From Rhodococcus sp. 14-2470-1b (GTDB lineage: Bacteria; Actinomycetota; Actinomycetes; Mycobacteriales; Mycobacteriaceae): DNA of 64,000 bases. Shown in pieces: positions 25,684 through 34,102 of this stretch (positions within the stretch are counted from its first letter, which is position 1; each line of letters starts with the position of its first letter). The notes beneath the pieces were generated by a model. That model was not told where the DNA came from and ran no database searches. It saw only the letters and a program-made list of their open reading frames with translations. The stretch lies in assembly GCF_002259415.1 (NCBI RefSeq), contig NZ_NPFY01000019.1:62001-126000 (forward strand), written 5' to 3'. The position numbers were made by a program, and so were the translations under genes.

Positions 25684-26834
25684 AAGCCTCGATCGCCGGC
25701 CTCGGTGTGACCGAGATGGGCCGGATCTACGGTAAGACCGCAACGAACTTCGGCGCCGACGCGGTCCGCCGGGCAGCGGCCGATGCGCACCTCGAGCTGA
25801 GCGAGATCGACGGTCTTCTCATCAGCGGGGGAGTCACCGGGGAACTCGGTTTGCCGCTGGCACAGGAACTCGGTCTCGAAGACCTCTCGCTGCTGTCGGT
25901 AATGCAGTCCTACGGCTCGACGGCAGGCGCGATGGTTCAGTTCGCAGCACTGGCCATCGAATCCGGGCAGGCCACCGCGGTGGCGTGTGTATTCGCGGAC
26001 GCGCCGTTGAAGGAGCGCGTCGCGACGGGCGCGTCGTACGCGCAGGCCAACTCGGGCGGGGTCGGTTGGGAGGGAATCCTCGGATCGACGGGCGTCAACA
26101 GTGCCAACTCGCTCTACGCACTCGCGGCCAACCGACACATGCAGACCTATGGCACCACCTCCGAGCAGCTCGGTGCCGTTGCGGTCGCACAGCGAGCCTG
26201 GGCTGCTTTGAATCCGCTTGCACAGATGCGTGATCCGATCACCCTCGCCGATCATCAGGATTCGCGGATGATCAGCTCACCCTTCCACCTCCTCGACTGC
26301 TGCCTGGTATCCAACGGAGGGGTGGCCGTCATCGTGACGAGCGCCGAACGTGCCAGAGATCTGGCACAACCGCCCGTGGACATCCTCGCGTCGGCTCAGT
26401 CGCATCCCGGCCACTACATGCGGCGCAGCGAGGACTTCGGACTAGTCAGCGGTGCAGCGCAATCGGGACCGAAGGCGTTCGCTGCTGCCGGGCTCGCGCC
26501 GTCCGACATCGATCTCGTCGAACTCTACGACTGCTACACCTACACGCTGATGATCTCACTCGAGGACTACGGATTCTGTGAGAAAGGAGCGGGTGGCGAA
26601 TTCGTCTCGACGCCAGGTCTTCTCGGGCCCGCGGGTTCACTGAAGGTCAACACCGGAGGCGGTCAGCTGTCGTCGTACTACATGTGGGGAATGACGCCGT
26701 TGTCCGAAGCGGTCATCCAGCTTCGCGGTCAGGCAGGGGAGCGTCAGGTCGAGAAACACCACACGGCCCTCGTCTCCGGCAACGGCGGCGTCCTCGACCA
26801 CCATTCCACCCTCTTGTTGGGAGCCGGCCGATGA
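25680..26834 (+). CDS. Thiolase-fold lipid-transfer protein, Ltp2-like probable retro-aldolase
   Basis: A 384-aa thiolase-superfamily protein of the SCP-x/Ltp group. The nucleophilic Cys of true thiolases is absent: the position reads MQSYGSTAGAM. The catalytic His motif is also changed (GGGQLSSYYMWG). Tyr residues in ELYDCYTYT and SSYYMWG fall where Ltp2-type enzymes keep their catalytic tyrosines. Ltp2 cleaves a tertiary beta-hydroxyacyl-CoA in steroid side-chain removal and needs a DUF35 partner; a DUF35 gene overlaps the 3' end here. I therefore infer retro-aldol cleavage of a hydroxyacyl-CoA. Substrate unknown. Confidence 0.82.
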   Translation: MKASIAGLGVTEMGRIYGKTATNFGADAVRRAAADAHLELSEIDGLLISGGVTGELGLPLAQELGLEDLSLLSVMQSYGSTAGAMVQFAALAIESGQATAVACVFADAPLKERVATGASYAQANSGGVGWEGILGSTGVNSANSLYALAANRHMQTYGTTSEQLGAVAVAQRAWAALNPLAQMRDPITLADHQDSRMISSPFHLLDCCLVSNGGVAVIVTSAERARDLAQPPVDILASAQSHPGHYMRRSEDFGLVSGAAQSGPKAFAAAGLAPSDIDLVELYDCYTYTLMISLEDYGFCEKGAGGEFVSTPGLLGPAGSLKVNTGGGQLSSYYMWGMTPLSEAVIQLRGQAGERQVEKHHTALVSGNGGVLDHHSTLLLGAGR

Positions 26835-27241
26835 CCGCGATCCTGTCCATTCCCCTCGTACCCGTCCGCCGCGACGCACAGACTGCCGAGTTCTTCGACG
26901 GTACTGCGCGTGGCGAGTTCCTGTTGCGCGAGAACATCCGCACCGGCGAACTTCTCGCTCCACAGACCGCAGTAGCGAACGACGCCGACTACCGCTGGAC
27001 ACCTGCCGGCGGCCGCGGCCGAATCATTTCGTGGACCACCGTGTACGGCCGCAATGCCGATCGCGATGTGGTCCCGCAACACATTCTTGCCGTCGTCGAA
27101 CTCGACGAAGGCCCATGGTGGTGGACCCGACTGGTCACAGACGGCACAGAACCTCTGACCGGTGCGTCCGTCCACGCCGAATTCCACAAATCCGGTGAAG
27201 CCGACGAGCACGAATACGTGCCCGTCTTCGTACTCGACTGA
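26831..27241 (+). CDS. DUF35 / OB-fold protein, zinc-ribbon cysteines absent
   Basis: A 136-aa protein matching DUF35: an N-terminal helix RRDAQTAEFFDGTARGEF, a short rubredoxin-like segment LLRENIRTGELLAPQTAV, then an OB-fold with GRIISWTTVYG. In typical members the segment holds four cysteines that bind zinc; here it has none. DUF35 proteins pair with Ltp/thiolase-type enzymes and supply part of their active complex, and this gene is ATGA-coupled to the Ltp2-like gene. Loss of zinc ligands has been seen in some DUF35 proteins and need not abolish pairing. Confidence 0.78.
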   Translation: MTAILSIPLVPVRRDAQTAEFFDGTARGEFLLRENIRTGELLAPQTAVANDADYRWTPAGGRGRIISWTTVYGRNADRDVVPQHILAVVELDEGPWWWTRLVTDGTEPLTGASVHAEFHKSGEADEHEYVPVFVLD

Positions 27242-27270
27242 ACCCCTTACCTTTCGGAATGGAACCAACG

Positions 27271-28644
27271 ATGGACGTTTCGACCGCGATCAAGACATCG
27301 CCGATCTCCCGCTATCAGTACAAAGTGCTGGCCGCCTGTCTGCTGGTCATCACCATCGACGGATTCGATGTGTTCGTGATGGGATTCGTGCTCCCACACC
27401 TACCCGACGGATTCTTCGACAGCACCGCCGAGAAGGGCTACCTGCTCAGCGCGGGCCTGGCCGGCATGGCGGCGGGATCGATATTCCTTGCACCCCTTGC
27501 CGACAGGATCGGGCGTCGACGCCTCATCCTGTGGGGCCTCGTCCTCAACCTGATCGGCCTGGCCGCGTCGGCGATGTCGCCCAACGTGGAGGCCCTCATC
27601 GCAGCCCGCTTCCTCACCGGCATCGGTATCGGCGGCATGGCCGCCAGCCTCATCGTGCTCGTCCAGGAGTTGTCCTCGGAGAAGCGTCGAAACACGATCA
27701 TGGGTGTGTACTCGATCGGCTTCCCTCTCGGTAGCCTCGTCGGGGGCGGTATCGGCGCGCTGCTCGTAGCTGCCTTCGACGGCGCGTGGCAGGTCATGTT
27801 CATCTTCGGCGCCGTCATCACTGCAGCCGCAGTTGCAGTCACACTCGCCATGATTCCAGAGTCGGTCGACTTCCTGATCAGCAAGAACACGCCGGAAGCC
27901 GACGCGCAGATTCGCAGCTTCATCGCCAAACTGAACAACCCCGCCATCGACCCGAATGCCCGACCCGCGCTGGCGCCCGCCGTCGAGGACAACACCTCCG
28001 TTCGCGGATTGTTCGCGAACGGTATGTACTACCGAACGCTGCTGACGTGGCTGATGTACTCGTGCTTGATGTCGGCGTTCTACTTCGCGAACACCTGGAC
28101 GCCGCAGCTGGTGAAGGAGTCCAGTGGCAGTGCAGAACTCGGAACCACCGCCGGACTGATCCTCTCCCTCGGCGGACTCGTCGGAGCACTGGTGTTCGGT
28201 GTGTGGACTTTGAAGATCTCGGCGGGTCGGTTGCTGTGGACGGCAATGGCGATCGCCTCGGTCTCGATTCTTGCGTTCGCAGCGTTCTTCGGGCACCCAG
28301 GAATTGCCATTGCGCTCACCGTCGCGGTTGGACTGTTCACCTACATCGCGATCACCGCGGCTGCTGCCGTCGTCCCTCCGCTGTACCCCGTTCGGGCCCG
28401 CTCGACCGCCATCGGGTGGATGCTGGGTATCGGCCGGTTGTTCTCCATCTCGGCGCCCATCGCCGTCGGCTACGCGTTGGCAGTGTTCGCTCCGCAGACG
28501 CTGTACTACTTCGCCGCAATCCCGATGGTGGTCGGCGCTCTGGCCACCTACGCGCTGTGGAAGCACACGCGCGACGAAACTCCGCCGATGGACATCGTGG
28601 CGGAGCCGGTGCCCGGTTATCCACCACTCGTGAAAGAAGGCTGA
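27271..28644 (+). CDS. MFS transporter, aromatic acid:H+ symporter (AAHS) type
   Basis: A 457-aa, 12-helix major facilitator. The first helix holds IDGFDVFVMGFVLP, the DGFD signature of the AAHS family (PcaK, BenK), and the 2-3 loop reads LADRIGRRRLILWG, a standard MFS motif. AAHS carriers import aromatic or related carboxylates with protons. The ATG at 27271 has GGAA six bases upstream; an ATG at 27259 in frame is possible. It follows the DUF35 gene by 29 bp and precedes an SDR by 3 bp, so transport and catabolism are co-expressed. Confidence 0.87.
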   Translation: MDVSTAIKTSPISRYQYKVLAACLLVITIDGFDVFVMGFVLPHLPDGFFDSTAEKGYLLSAGLAGMAAGSIFLAPLADRIGRRRLILWGLVLNLIGLAASAMSPNVEALIAARFLTGIGIGGMAASLIVLVQELSSEKRRNTIMGVYSIGFPLGSLVGGGIGALLVAAFDGAWQVMFIFGAVITAAAVAVTLAMIPESVDFLISKNTPEADAQIRSFIAKLNNPAIDPNARPALAPAVEDNTSVRGLFANGMYYRTLLTWLMYSCLMSAFYFANTWTPQLVKESSGSAELGTTAGLILSLGGLVGALVFGVWTLKISAGRLLWTAMAIASVSILAFAAFFGHPGIAIALTVAVGLFTYIAITAAAAVVPPLYPVRARSTAIGWMLGIGRLFSISAPIAVGYALAVFAPQTLYYFAAIPMVVGALATYALWKHTRDETPPMDIVAEPVPGYPPLVKEG

Positions 28645-28647
28645 ACC

Positions 28648-29439
28648 ATGCAGGACAAGCGCGTATTGGTGACGGGCGGAGGCTCGGGAATCGGCCGGGC
28701 CATTGCCGTCGAGGCAGCTGCTCAGGGAGCGGAAACGGTTGTCGTCGCCGACATCTCAGCGGAGTTGCTGGCCGAGACCGAGGCCCTTATCGCGGCGGCA
28801 GGGGCCAAGAGCGTCGCGCTGCGGGTGGATGTGTCCGACGGTGCACAGGTCCGGCAGATGATCGACGATGCCGTCAGCGCAGCAGGTGGGCTGGACACGC
28901 TCGTCAACAACGTGGGCGTCATCGATACCGGTTTCGTGCCGGGGGAGCAGGCCAACATCGTCGACCTCCCCGAGGACGTCTGGGATGCGGTCATGAACAT
29001 CAACGTCAAGTCGATGTGGCTGGCGACGAAATACGCTGCACCGCATCTGCGTGCGTCCGATCGCGGGCCGTCTATCGTCAACGCCGCCTCGGTGTCCGGG
29101 ATGATGGGGTACAAGACCCCGGCGTACTCCGTCAGCAAAGCCGCGGTGATCCAGCTGACCCGTACGACGGCGATCTCACTGGCGAACGAGGTTCGGTGCA
29201 ATAGTTTCTCGCCGGGAAGTTTCCGAACGACCATGGCGCAGAAACACATCGATGCAGCCGAAGACCCGGTGGTGCAGGAACGCTTCATGAGTGGGGCGCA
29301 CTTGATCCCGCGGCTCGGCGATCCCGTCGAGGTGGCCCGGGTTGCGTGCTTCCTTGCCTCGGATGCAGCGTCGTTCATGACCGGCACCAACGTCCCTGTC
29401 GACGGCGGCACCATGGCCTGGCGAGGTCTTCGGTCGTAG
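28648..29439 (+). CDS. SDR family oxidoreductase
   Basis: A 263-aa classical SDR with TGGGSGIG, NNVG (VNNVGVID) in place of NNAG, catalytic YSVSK and the ending GTNVPVDGGTMAWRG. It begins three bases after the MFS stop and is the last gene of the eight-gene plus-strand operon, which then meets a strong bidirectional hairpin. Likely oxidises a hydroxyl on a pathway intermediate; the sequence does not show which. Confidence 0.87.
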   Translation: MQDKRVLVTGGGSGIGRAIAVEAAAQGAETVVVADISAELLAETEALIAAAGAKSVALRVDVSDGAQVRQMIDDAVSAAGGLDTLVNNVGVIDTGFVPGEQANIVDLPEDVWDAVMNINVKSMWLATKYAAPHLRASDRGPSIVNAASVSGMMGYKTPAYSVSKAAVIQLTRTTAISLANEVRCNSFSPGSFRTTMAQKHIDAAEDPVVQERFMSGAHLIPRLGDPVEVARVACFLASDAASFMTGTNVPVDGGTMAWRGLRS

Positions 29440-29452
29440 ACGGTGCTCCGCA

Positions 29453-29500
29453 CCAGTGGCACGGTTATGTACCTTCCCGGGTACATAACCGTGCCACTGG
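29453..29500. terminator. Bidirectional terminator hairpin, perfect 21-bp stem
   Basis: Positions 29453-29473 and 29480-29500 are perfectly complementary with a 6-base loop (TTCCCG). The hairpin lies between the convergent SDR genes at 28648 and 29540 and can serve both strands. No long U tract follows, which is common for actinobacterial terminators. Confidence 0.8.
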
Positions 29501-29538
29501 CGGCGGAGCCGCTTCGAACGCACTGGCGGCGGAGCCGC
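29496..29538. repeat. Short direct repeat next to terminator
   Basis: CACTGGCGGCGGAGCCGC occurs twice, at 29496-29513 and 29521-29538, separated by 7 bases. Each copy contains the small hairpin GGCGGC-GGA-GCCGCC or nearly so. The first copy overlaps the distal arm of the terminator. It looks like a duplication of terminator material between convergent genes. Confidence 0.7.
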
Positions 29539-29539
29539 C

Positions 29540-30304
29540 CTACATTCCGCCGTCCACGGTGATGATGGACCCCGTGGTGTAGCTCGACGCATCACTGGCG
29601 AGATACAGGGCGGCGCCGACGATTTCGTTGGGGTCGCCTCCGCGTTCGGCAGCGAAGGTGTCGGCACGCTTGGCGAATGCCTCCATGTCCCAGGCGTTGG
29701 AGACGTCGGTGAGGAAGGTTCCCGCCATGATCGCGTTGGTGCGCACGGTGGGACCGAAAGTCTTGGCCAGTCCGATGGTGATGGCGTTCAGGCCTGCCTT
29801 CGCGGCGGCGTACGGCAGCACATCCGGCCGCGGCTTGGTCGACGCCGCACTCGAGATATTGATGATCGAGCCGCCGTCACCTTGGGCCATTCTGGTTCCG
29901 ATCAGGGCCGCGAGGCGGAACGGACCCTTCAGATTCACCCCCAGGACCTTGTCGAACAACGTCTCGGAGATCGAGTCGACCGAGTCGTACAGCGGCGACA
30001 TGCCCGCGTTGTTGACCAGCACGTCTACCTTGCCGAAGTGCTCGTAGGACTTGTCGACCAGCTCGTCGAGCGCGTCCCACTTCCCGACGTGAGCGGCGAT
30101 AGGGAATGCCCGACGCCCGGTCGCGTCTTCGATCTCCTTGGCTGTCACCTGGCACGATTCGAAATCGCGACTGGCGATGATCACGTCCGCACCTGCCTGG
30201 GCCAGCCCGAAGGCCATCGCTTTGCCGAGACCTCGGCTGCCTCCGGTGATCAGGGCGACGCGGCCGCTGAGATCGAACTGGGAGGGGGCGTCGAACTGGG
30301 GCAT
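29540..30304 (-). CDS. SDR family oxidoreductase
   Basis: A 254-aa SDR with TGGSRGLG, NNAG (VNNAGMSP), catalytic YAAAK and the ending GSIITVDGGM. Sequence style (FDLSGRVALITGGSRG) is that of gluconate 5-dehydrogenase/FabG-like members, so it may act on a hydroxyacyl-CoA. It stands alone on the minus strand, diverging from the acyl-CoA dehydrogenase at 30378 across 73 bp, with AGGAGAAAAA before the ATG as ribosome site. Confidence 0.87.
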   Translation of the reverse strand: MPQFDAPSQFDLSGRVALITGGSRGLGKAMAFGLAQAGADVIIASRDFESCQVTAKEIEDATGRRAFPIAAHVGKWDALDELVDKSYEHFGKVDVLVNNAGMSPLYDSVDSISETLFDKVLGVNLKGPFRLAALIGTRMAQGDGGSIINISSAASTKPRPDVLPYAAAKAGLNAITIGLAKTFGPTVRTNAIMAGTFLTDVSNAWDMEAFAKRADTFAAERGGDPNEIVGAALYLASDASSYTTGSIITVDGGM

Positions 30305-30343
30305 CGTTTTTTCTCCTGGATCCGGACCGCTGTAGGCAATTCC

Positions 30344-30360
30344 TTAGTATGGTAATCATA
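30344..30360. promoter_or_regulatory. TTAGTAT/TAATCAT promoter-operator element
   Basis: In the divergent region between an SDR and an acyl-CoA dehydrogenase, TTAGTAT (30344-30350) is followed by TAATCAT (30353-30359). The hexamer TAGTAT fits a -10 box for the plus strand and the heptamer matches the recurring island element. No convincing -35 box is visible. Confidence 0.4.
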
Positions 30361-30377
30361 GATTGACGAATGGAGGC

Positions 30378-31529
30378 ATGGTGTCTGAATCAGCGGGACT
30401 GTTCGAACTCCCAAGTAAGTATGTCGAACTGCAGGTAGAAGCGCGGGCGCTTGCGGAATCTGTCCGCGATATCGCCGATCGGGCCGACGAGTCGGACAGC
30501 ATCGACGTGGACGTACGCAAGCGTCTGCAGGCCACCGGTTTGGCCGGCGTGACGGTCCCGAAGCAGTTCGGAGGCCGGTTCGACACGGTCGATTCGCTTG
30601 CGGTCACCGTCGTACGCGAGCGCCTTGCGGCCGAATGTGCACACCTCGACTCGCTCTTCGCGATGCAGGGCATCGGCAGCTACGGACTGTCGGTCGGTGG
30701 CACGCCCGCGATGCAGGAGTACTGGCTGCCCCGGGTGGCAAACCTCGATGCCATCGCCGCGCTCGGACTCACCGAGCCGCACGTGGGATCGGACCTCAAG
30801 GCCCTGACGACGTCGATCGAGGAAGTAGACGGCCAGCTCGTGGTCAACGGGCACAAGTCCTTCATCACCAACGGCGGTGACGCGGACTTCTACAGCATTC
30901 TCGGTCGCGAGGGCGACGGGTACTCGTTGGTGCTGATTCCGGCCGATGCAGCGGGTGTCACCACCGAGCGCCCGCATCAGATCATCGCACCGCACGTCCT
31001 GTCGGACGTGATCCTGAACGACGTTCGGGTACCCCTCGATCACCGCATCGGTGAGCCAGGGAAGGGCTTCTCGCTCGTGCTCGCTACGCTCGCCACGTTC
31101 CGTGTGTCGGTCGCGGGCGCAGCAGTCGGCCTGGCGGAGGCGGCGCTGAAAGAGGCTGTCCGCCATGCAAACAGCCGTGAACAGTTCGGCGTCAGTCTGT
31201 CGAGGCTCGGCTCGGTGCCCGAGCATCTGGCGACGTGCTGGACCGATATCGAAATGGCACGCTCGCTGACGTACCGAGCCGCAGCGGCGTCGGCGCGCGA
31301 CGCCAGGGCGAATCTGCACCTGTCGTCGATGGCGAAGGTTGCTGCTACCGAGGTGGCCGGCCGAGTGGTCGATCGCGCTGTTCAGGTCATGGGCCGCTAC
31401 GGAATCACCCGTGGCAGCGTCATCGAACGCTTGTATCGCGAAGCTCGCCCGATGCGAATCTACGAGGGCTCCACCGAAGTGATTCTGGATTCGCTTGCCA
31501 AACAACTGATCAAGGGCGATTTGCTGTAG
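30378..31529 (+). CDS. Acyl-CoA dehydrogenase (canonical catalytic Glu)
   Basis: A 383-aa acyl-CoA dehydrogenase. FAD/substrate motifs are LGLTEPHVGSDLKALTTS and SFITNGGDADFY; the C-terminus reads MRIYEGSTEVILDSLAKQL, so the MCAD-type base Glu is in place, unlike the two paralogues at 11578 and 16256. The start is either ATG 30378 or GTG 30381; GGAGG lies just before, spaced better for the GTG. A TTG further upstream is unlikely. It stands as a single-gene unit followed by a hairpin terminator. Confidence 0.88.
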   Translation: MVSESAGLFELPSKYVELQVEARALAESVRDIADRADESDSIDVDVRKRLQATGLAGVTVPKQFGGRFDTVDSLAVTVVRERLAAECAHLDSLFAMQGIGSYGLSVGGTPAMQEYWLPRVANLDAIAALGLTEPHVGSDLKALTTSIEEVDGQLVVNGHKSFITNGGDADFYSILGREGDGYSLVLIPADAAGVTTERPHQIIAPHVLSDVILNDVRVPLDHRIGEPGKGFSLVLATLATFRVSVAGAAVGLAEAALKEAVRHANSREQFGVSLSRLGSVPEHLATCWTDIEMARSLTYRAAAASARDARANLHLSSMAKVAATEVAGRVVDRAVQVMGRYGITRGSVIERLYREARPMRIYEGSTEVILDSLAKQLIKGDLL

Positions 31530-31543
31530 TACCAGCCCGGCAT

Positions 31544-31576
31544 GCCCGTCCGAGAATGCTCCGTACTCGGGCGGGC
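31544..31576 (+). terminator. Hairpin terminator after acyl-CoA dehydrogenase
   Basis: GCCCGTCCGAG (31544-31554) pairs with CTCGGGCGGGC (31566-31576), 11 bp with one G-U pair, loop of 11 bases, 15 bp after the stop. It is nested inside a wider inverted repeat (31511-31526 with 31605-31620). Confidence 0.65.
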
Positions 31577-31690
31577 ACAGGCATGTCCACGATCTTATGC
31601 ATGTCACCAAATCGCCCTTGACGCAACATGATTGATGATTATGATTGGCCTTGATGTGACCACCGTCACGACCATCTCGAGGAGCCCGCC

Positions 31691-32098
31691 ATGTCGTCCC
31701 GTTCAGGTATCGAGAACACTCTCAGTCGCTATGCGCTCGGTTACGACGATCATCATCCCGAGATGATCGAAGCATCGTTCACTAAGGACGCCGTTCTGAC
31801 GATGAAGATCGCCGACGGCGACCTCATCGGGCCGTTCGACGGACTCGACGCGATCATGGAACTCATGAACGGCTCTGCCCATTCGCAGTCGGATCAGCGC
31901 CGCCATCTGACGACGAACATCTTGATCGACGACGTCGACGCCACCCATGCGAAAGTCGTTGCTTATCTCGTGATCATCTCGGTTGCCGAAGGAAAACTGA
32001 CGGTTCTGTCCAGCGGCAAGTACGAGGACGAGTTCACCGAGGTCGACGGCACTTGGTTGATCTCCAAGCGTCACATCGCACTCGACCTCCCGTACTGA
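31691..32098 (+). CDS. SnoaL-like / NTF2-fold protein
   Basis: A 135-aa protein with the cone-shaped NTF2 fold pattern: N-terminal helix IENTLSRYALGYDDHHPEM, then FTKDAVLTM, a central region RRHLTTNILIDDVDATHAKV and final strands VDGTWLISKRHIAL. Families with this fold include SnoaL cyclases, ketosteroid isomerase and limonene epoxide hydrolase. The central RRHLTTN resembles the aromatic-dioxygenase small subunit/SnoaL_4 group. Function not assignable; four more members lie within 9 kb. GAGGAG precedes the ATG. It is the first gene of a seven-gene operon. Confidence 0.8.
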   Translation: MSSRSGIENTLSRYALGYDDHHPEMIEASFTKDAVLTMKIADGDLIGPFDGLDAIMELMNGSAHSQSDQRRHLTTNILIDDVDATHAKVVAYLVIISVAEGKLTVLSSGKYEDEFTEVDGTWLISKRHIALDLPY

Positions 32099-32108
32099 GG
32101 GCGCTGAC

Positions 32109-33665
32109 ATGCTGAATCAGGGACTGATCCCCGCCAAGTGGGCCGCGCTGACGCCGAACCGTCAGGCCGTGTTCGACGTCCCGAACGATCGCCGCATCAC
32201 CTTCTCCGAGCTCGACGAACGTGTCCGACGGCTTGCCAACGGACTGCGCGGGCTCGGCCTGGAGAAGGGCGATCGCGTCGCGGTCCTGACCCGAAACAGT
32301 GTCGAGTTCCAGGAGCTGTACTTCGCTGCTGGACGTGCGGGATTGGTTCTGCAGCCACTCAATTGGCGCCTCGGGGTCAAGCAGCTCATCGGACTGATCG
32401 CCGACGCTGCGCCGAAGGTGATCATCACCGCCGCGGAATGGTCCGAGACCAAGCTCGAGCTGCAACGCTCGGTGAACGTCGAAAACTGGCTCGAGTTCGG
32501 CACAGATTCGGATGGTTCCTACGACGAACTACTTGCACGCTCGAGCGCGGCCGAACCAATCTGGACACCGTCGGTCGGAGGTGACGATCCGTTCTTCATC
32601 CTCTACACGGGCGGAACCACCGGCGAATCCAAAGGTGCCATCCATACCCACACCAGCGCGGCGAACGGGATGCTCAATCAGACTGTGGCAGAACGGGTCG
32701 TACCCACCGACGTCTACATGCTCACCGGCCAGATGTACCACATTCCTGTCGTTCTCTCGATGAACTACATGAAGCACGGTTGTCCGGTGGTGCTGGTCAA
32801 CTTCGAAGCGCAGCAAGCACTCGAGATCATCGAGGCCGAGAAGGTATCCGCTTTCCTCGGCATCACCACGATGCTCAACTGGATGATGGCAGTCCCGAAC
32901 TTCGCGTCCTACGACCTGAGCAGCCTCCGCAACATCCAATACGGCGGCGGTCCGATGCCGTCGACTATCGTGCGTGCGGCGCTCGAATCCTTCCCGTGCA
33001 CCCTGATTCAGGGATACGGGCAGACCGAGGGTACGACGATGTCCTTCCTGTCGCAGGAAGACCACCTCGCCGCGGTCAAGGGTCACGACGTGCACCGTCT
33101 GAAGTCCTGCGGCCGAGAAGGGTTCGTCACCACCATTCGGATCGTCGACGCTTTCGGAGAGGACGTCCCGCGTGACGGCAAGACCCCCGGTGAGATCGTC
33201 GTCCGGTCGGAGTCGAACATGATCGGCTACCTGAACCGTCCGGAATTGACCAAGGACACGCTGCGTGACGGTTGGATGTGGACCGGTGACATCGCGACCT
33301 GGGACGAGGATCGCTACATCTACATCGTGGACCGAGCCAAGGACATGATCATCTCCGGTGGAGAGAACATCTTCAGCGTGCAGGTCGAAGAAGCCATCGG
33401 AGCGCACCCGTCCGTGCTCGAATGCGCTGTCATCGGCATCCCCGACGACGAGTGGGGCGAGGCTGTCAAAGCTGTCGTCGTACTCAAACCAGGAACGACG
33501 GCCACCGAACAGGACATCATCGACGTGGCCAAGAAGAACCTGGCGTCGTACCAGAAGCCGCGGTCGGTGGACTTCGTCGCCGCGCTGCCCAAGGCGCCCA
33601 CCGGCAAGATCATGAAGCGTGACTTGCGGGCGCCCTACTGGGAGGCGACGGGTCGCAGCGTATGA
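32109..33665 (+). CDS. Acyl-CoA synthetase / AMP-dependent ligase (FadD-like)
   Basis: A 518-aa ANL enzyme with P-loop LYTGGTTGESKGAIHTH, A5 motif GYGQTEG, hinge DMIISGGENIFSVQVEEA and C-terminal catalytic Lys in APTGKIMKRDL. All the residues for adenylation and thioesterification are present. It lies 10 bp after a SnoaL-like gene and overlaps the next by 4 bp. It is a different subfamily from the ligase at 14598 (which has RRRGENISSYE) and from the PaaK-like one, so the island can activate at least three acids or pathway stages. Confidence 0.9.
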   Translation: MLNQGLIPAKWAALTPNRQAVFDVPNDRRITFSELDERVRRLANGLRGLGLEKGDRVAVLTRNSVEFQELYFAAGRAGLVLQPLNWRLGVKQLIGLIADAAPKVIITAAEWSETKLELQRSVNVENWLEFGTDSDGSYDELLARSSAAEPIWTPSVGGDDPFFILYTGGTTGESKGAIHTHTSAANGMLNQTVAERVVPTDVYMLTGQMYHIPVVLSMNYMKHGCPVVLVNFEAQQALEIIEAEKVSAFLGITTMLNWMMAVPNFASYDLSSLRNIQYGGGPMPSTIVRAALESFPCTLIQGYGQTEGTTMSFLSQEDHLAAVKGHDVHRLKSCGREGFVTTIRIVDAFGEDVPRDGKTPGEIVVRSESNMIGYLNRPELTKDTLRDGWMWTGDIATWDEDRYIYIVDRAKDMIISGGENIFSVQVEEAIGAHPSVLECAVIGIPDDEWGEAVKAVVVLKPGTTATEQDIIDVAKKNLASYQKPRSVDFVAALPKAPTGKIMKRDLRAPYWEATGRSV

Positions 33666-34102
33666 CCGAGGACGAACTGGCAGCTCTCGTCGGAACCCGA
33701 ATGCCCGGCGGCACCAGGACGCTGGAGAAATGGTGGGTCACCCTGGTCCTCGACGCCATGGAGTGCTCAGCGGACGACGGAGCCTCGCATCCTACGTTCG
33801 TGTTTCTCGTAGCCACCGGATCGATGGGGTGGACGTGGAACGAATTGTTCGACATCTTCGCCGCAACCGAAGCAGACGGTCCGATGTTCGGCGAAACGAA
33901 TACAAGCGTCCACACCCCACTGCAGACGGGGGAGACCTACACGGTCCGTGGAGAGATCGTGTCGGCTGCCCGCAAGACAGGTAAGAAGACAGGAGTGTTC
34001 GACATCGTCGGTTACCGCTTGGATGTGCTCGACGCACAGGCCGAGCTCGTCGCGTCGACGACCAACTCCATCGTCTTCCCGCGTCGAGTGGAGAATGTAT
34101 GA
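33662..34102 (+). CDS. FAS1-like dehydratase / MaoC N-terminal domain protein
   Basis: A 146-aa hot-dog protein of the MaoC_dehydrat_N group; the strand-helix part reads HPTFVFLVATGSMGWTWNELFDI, followed by TSVHTPLQTGETYTVRGEIV. It lacks Asp-x4-His and is therefore the probable substrate-binding partner of the MaoC gene that overlaps its stop by ATGA. Third such pair in this window. Weak family signal compared with 4152 and 24653, so confidence is lower. Confidence 0.75.
   Translation: MTEDELAALVGTRMPGGTRTLEKWWVTLVLDAMECSADDGASHPTFVFLVATGSMGWTWNELFDIFAATEADGPMFGETNTSVHTPLQTGETYTVRGEIVSAARKTGKKTGVFDIVGYRLDVLDAQAELVASTTNSIVFPRRVENV

Noticed and set aside
25680..26834. True beta-ketothiolase activity for the thiolase-fold protein
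   Set aside because: The nucleophilic Cys and the catalytic His motif are both missing; Ltp2-type aldolase is a better reading.
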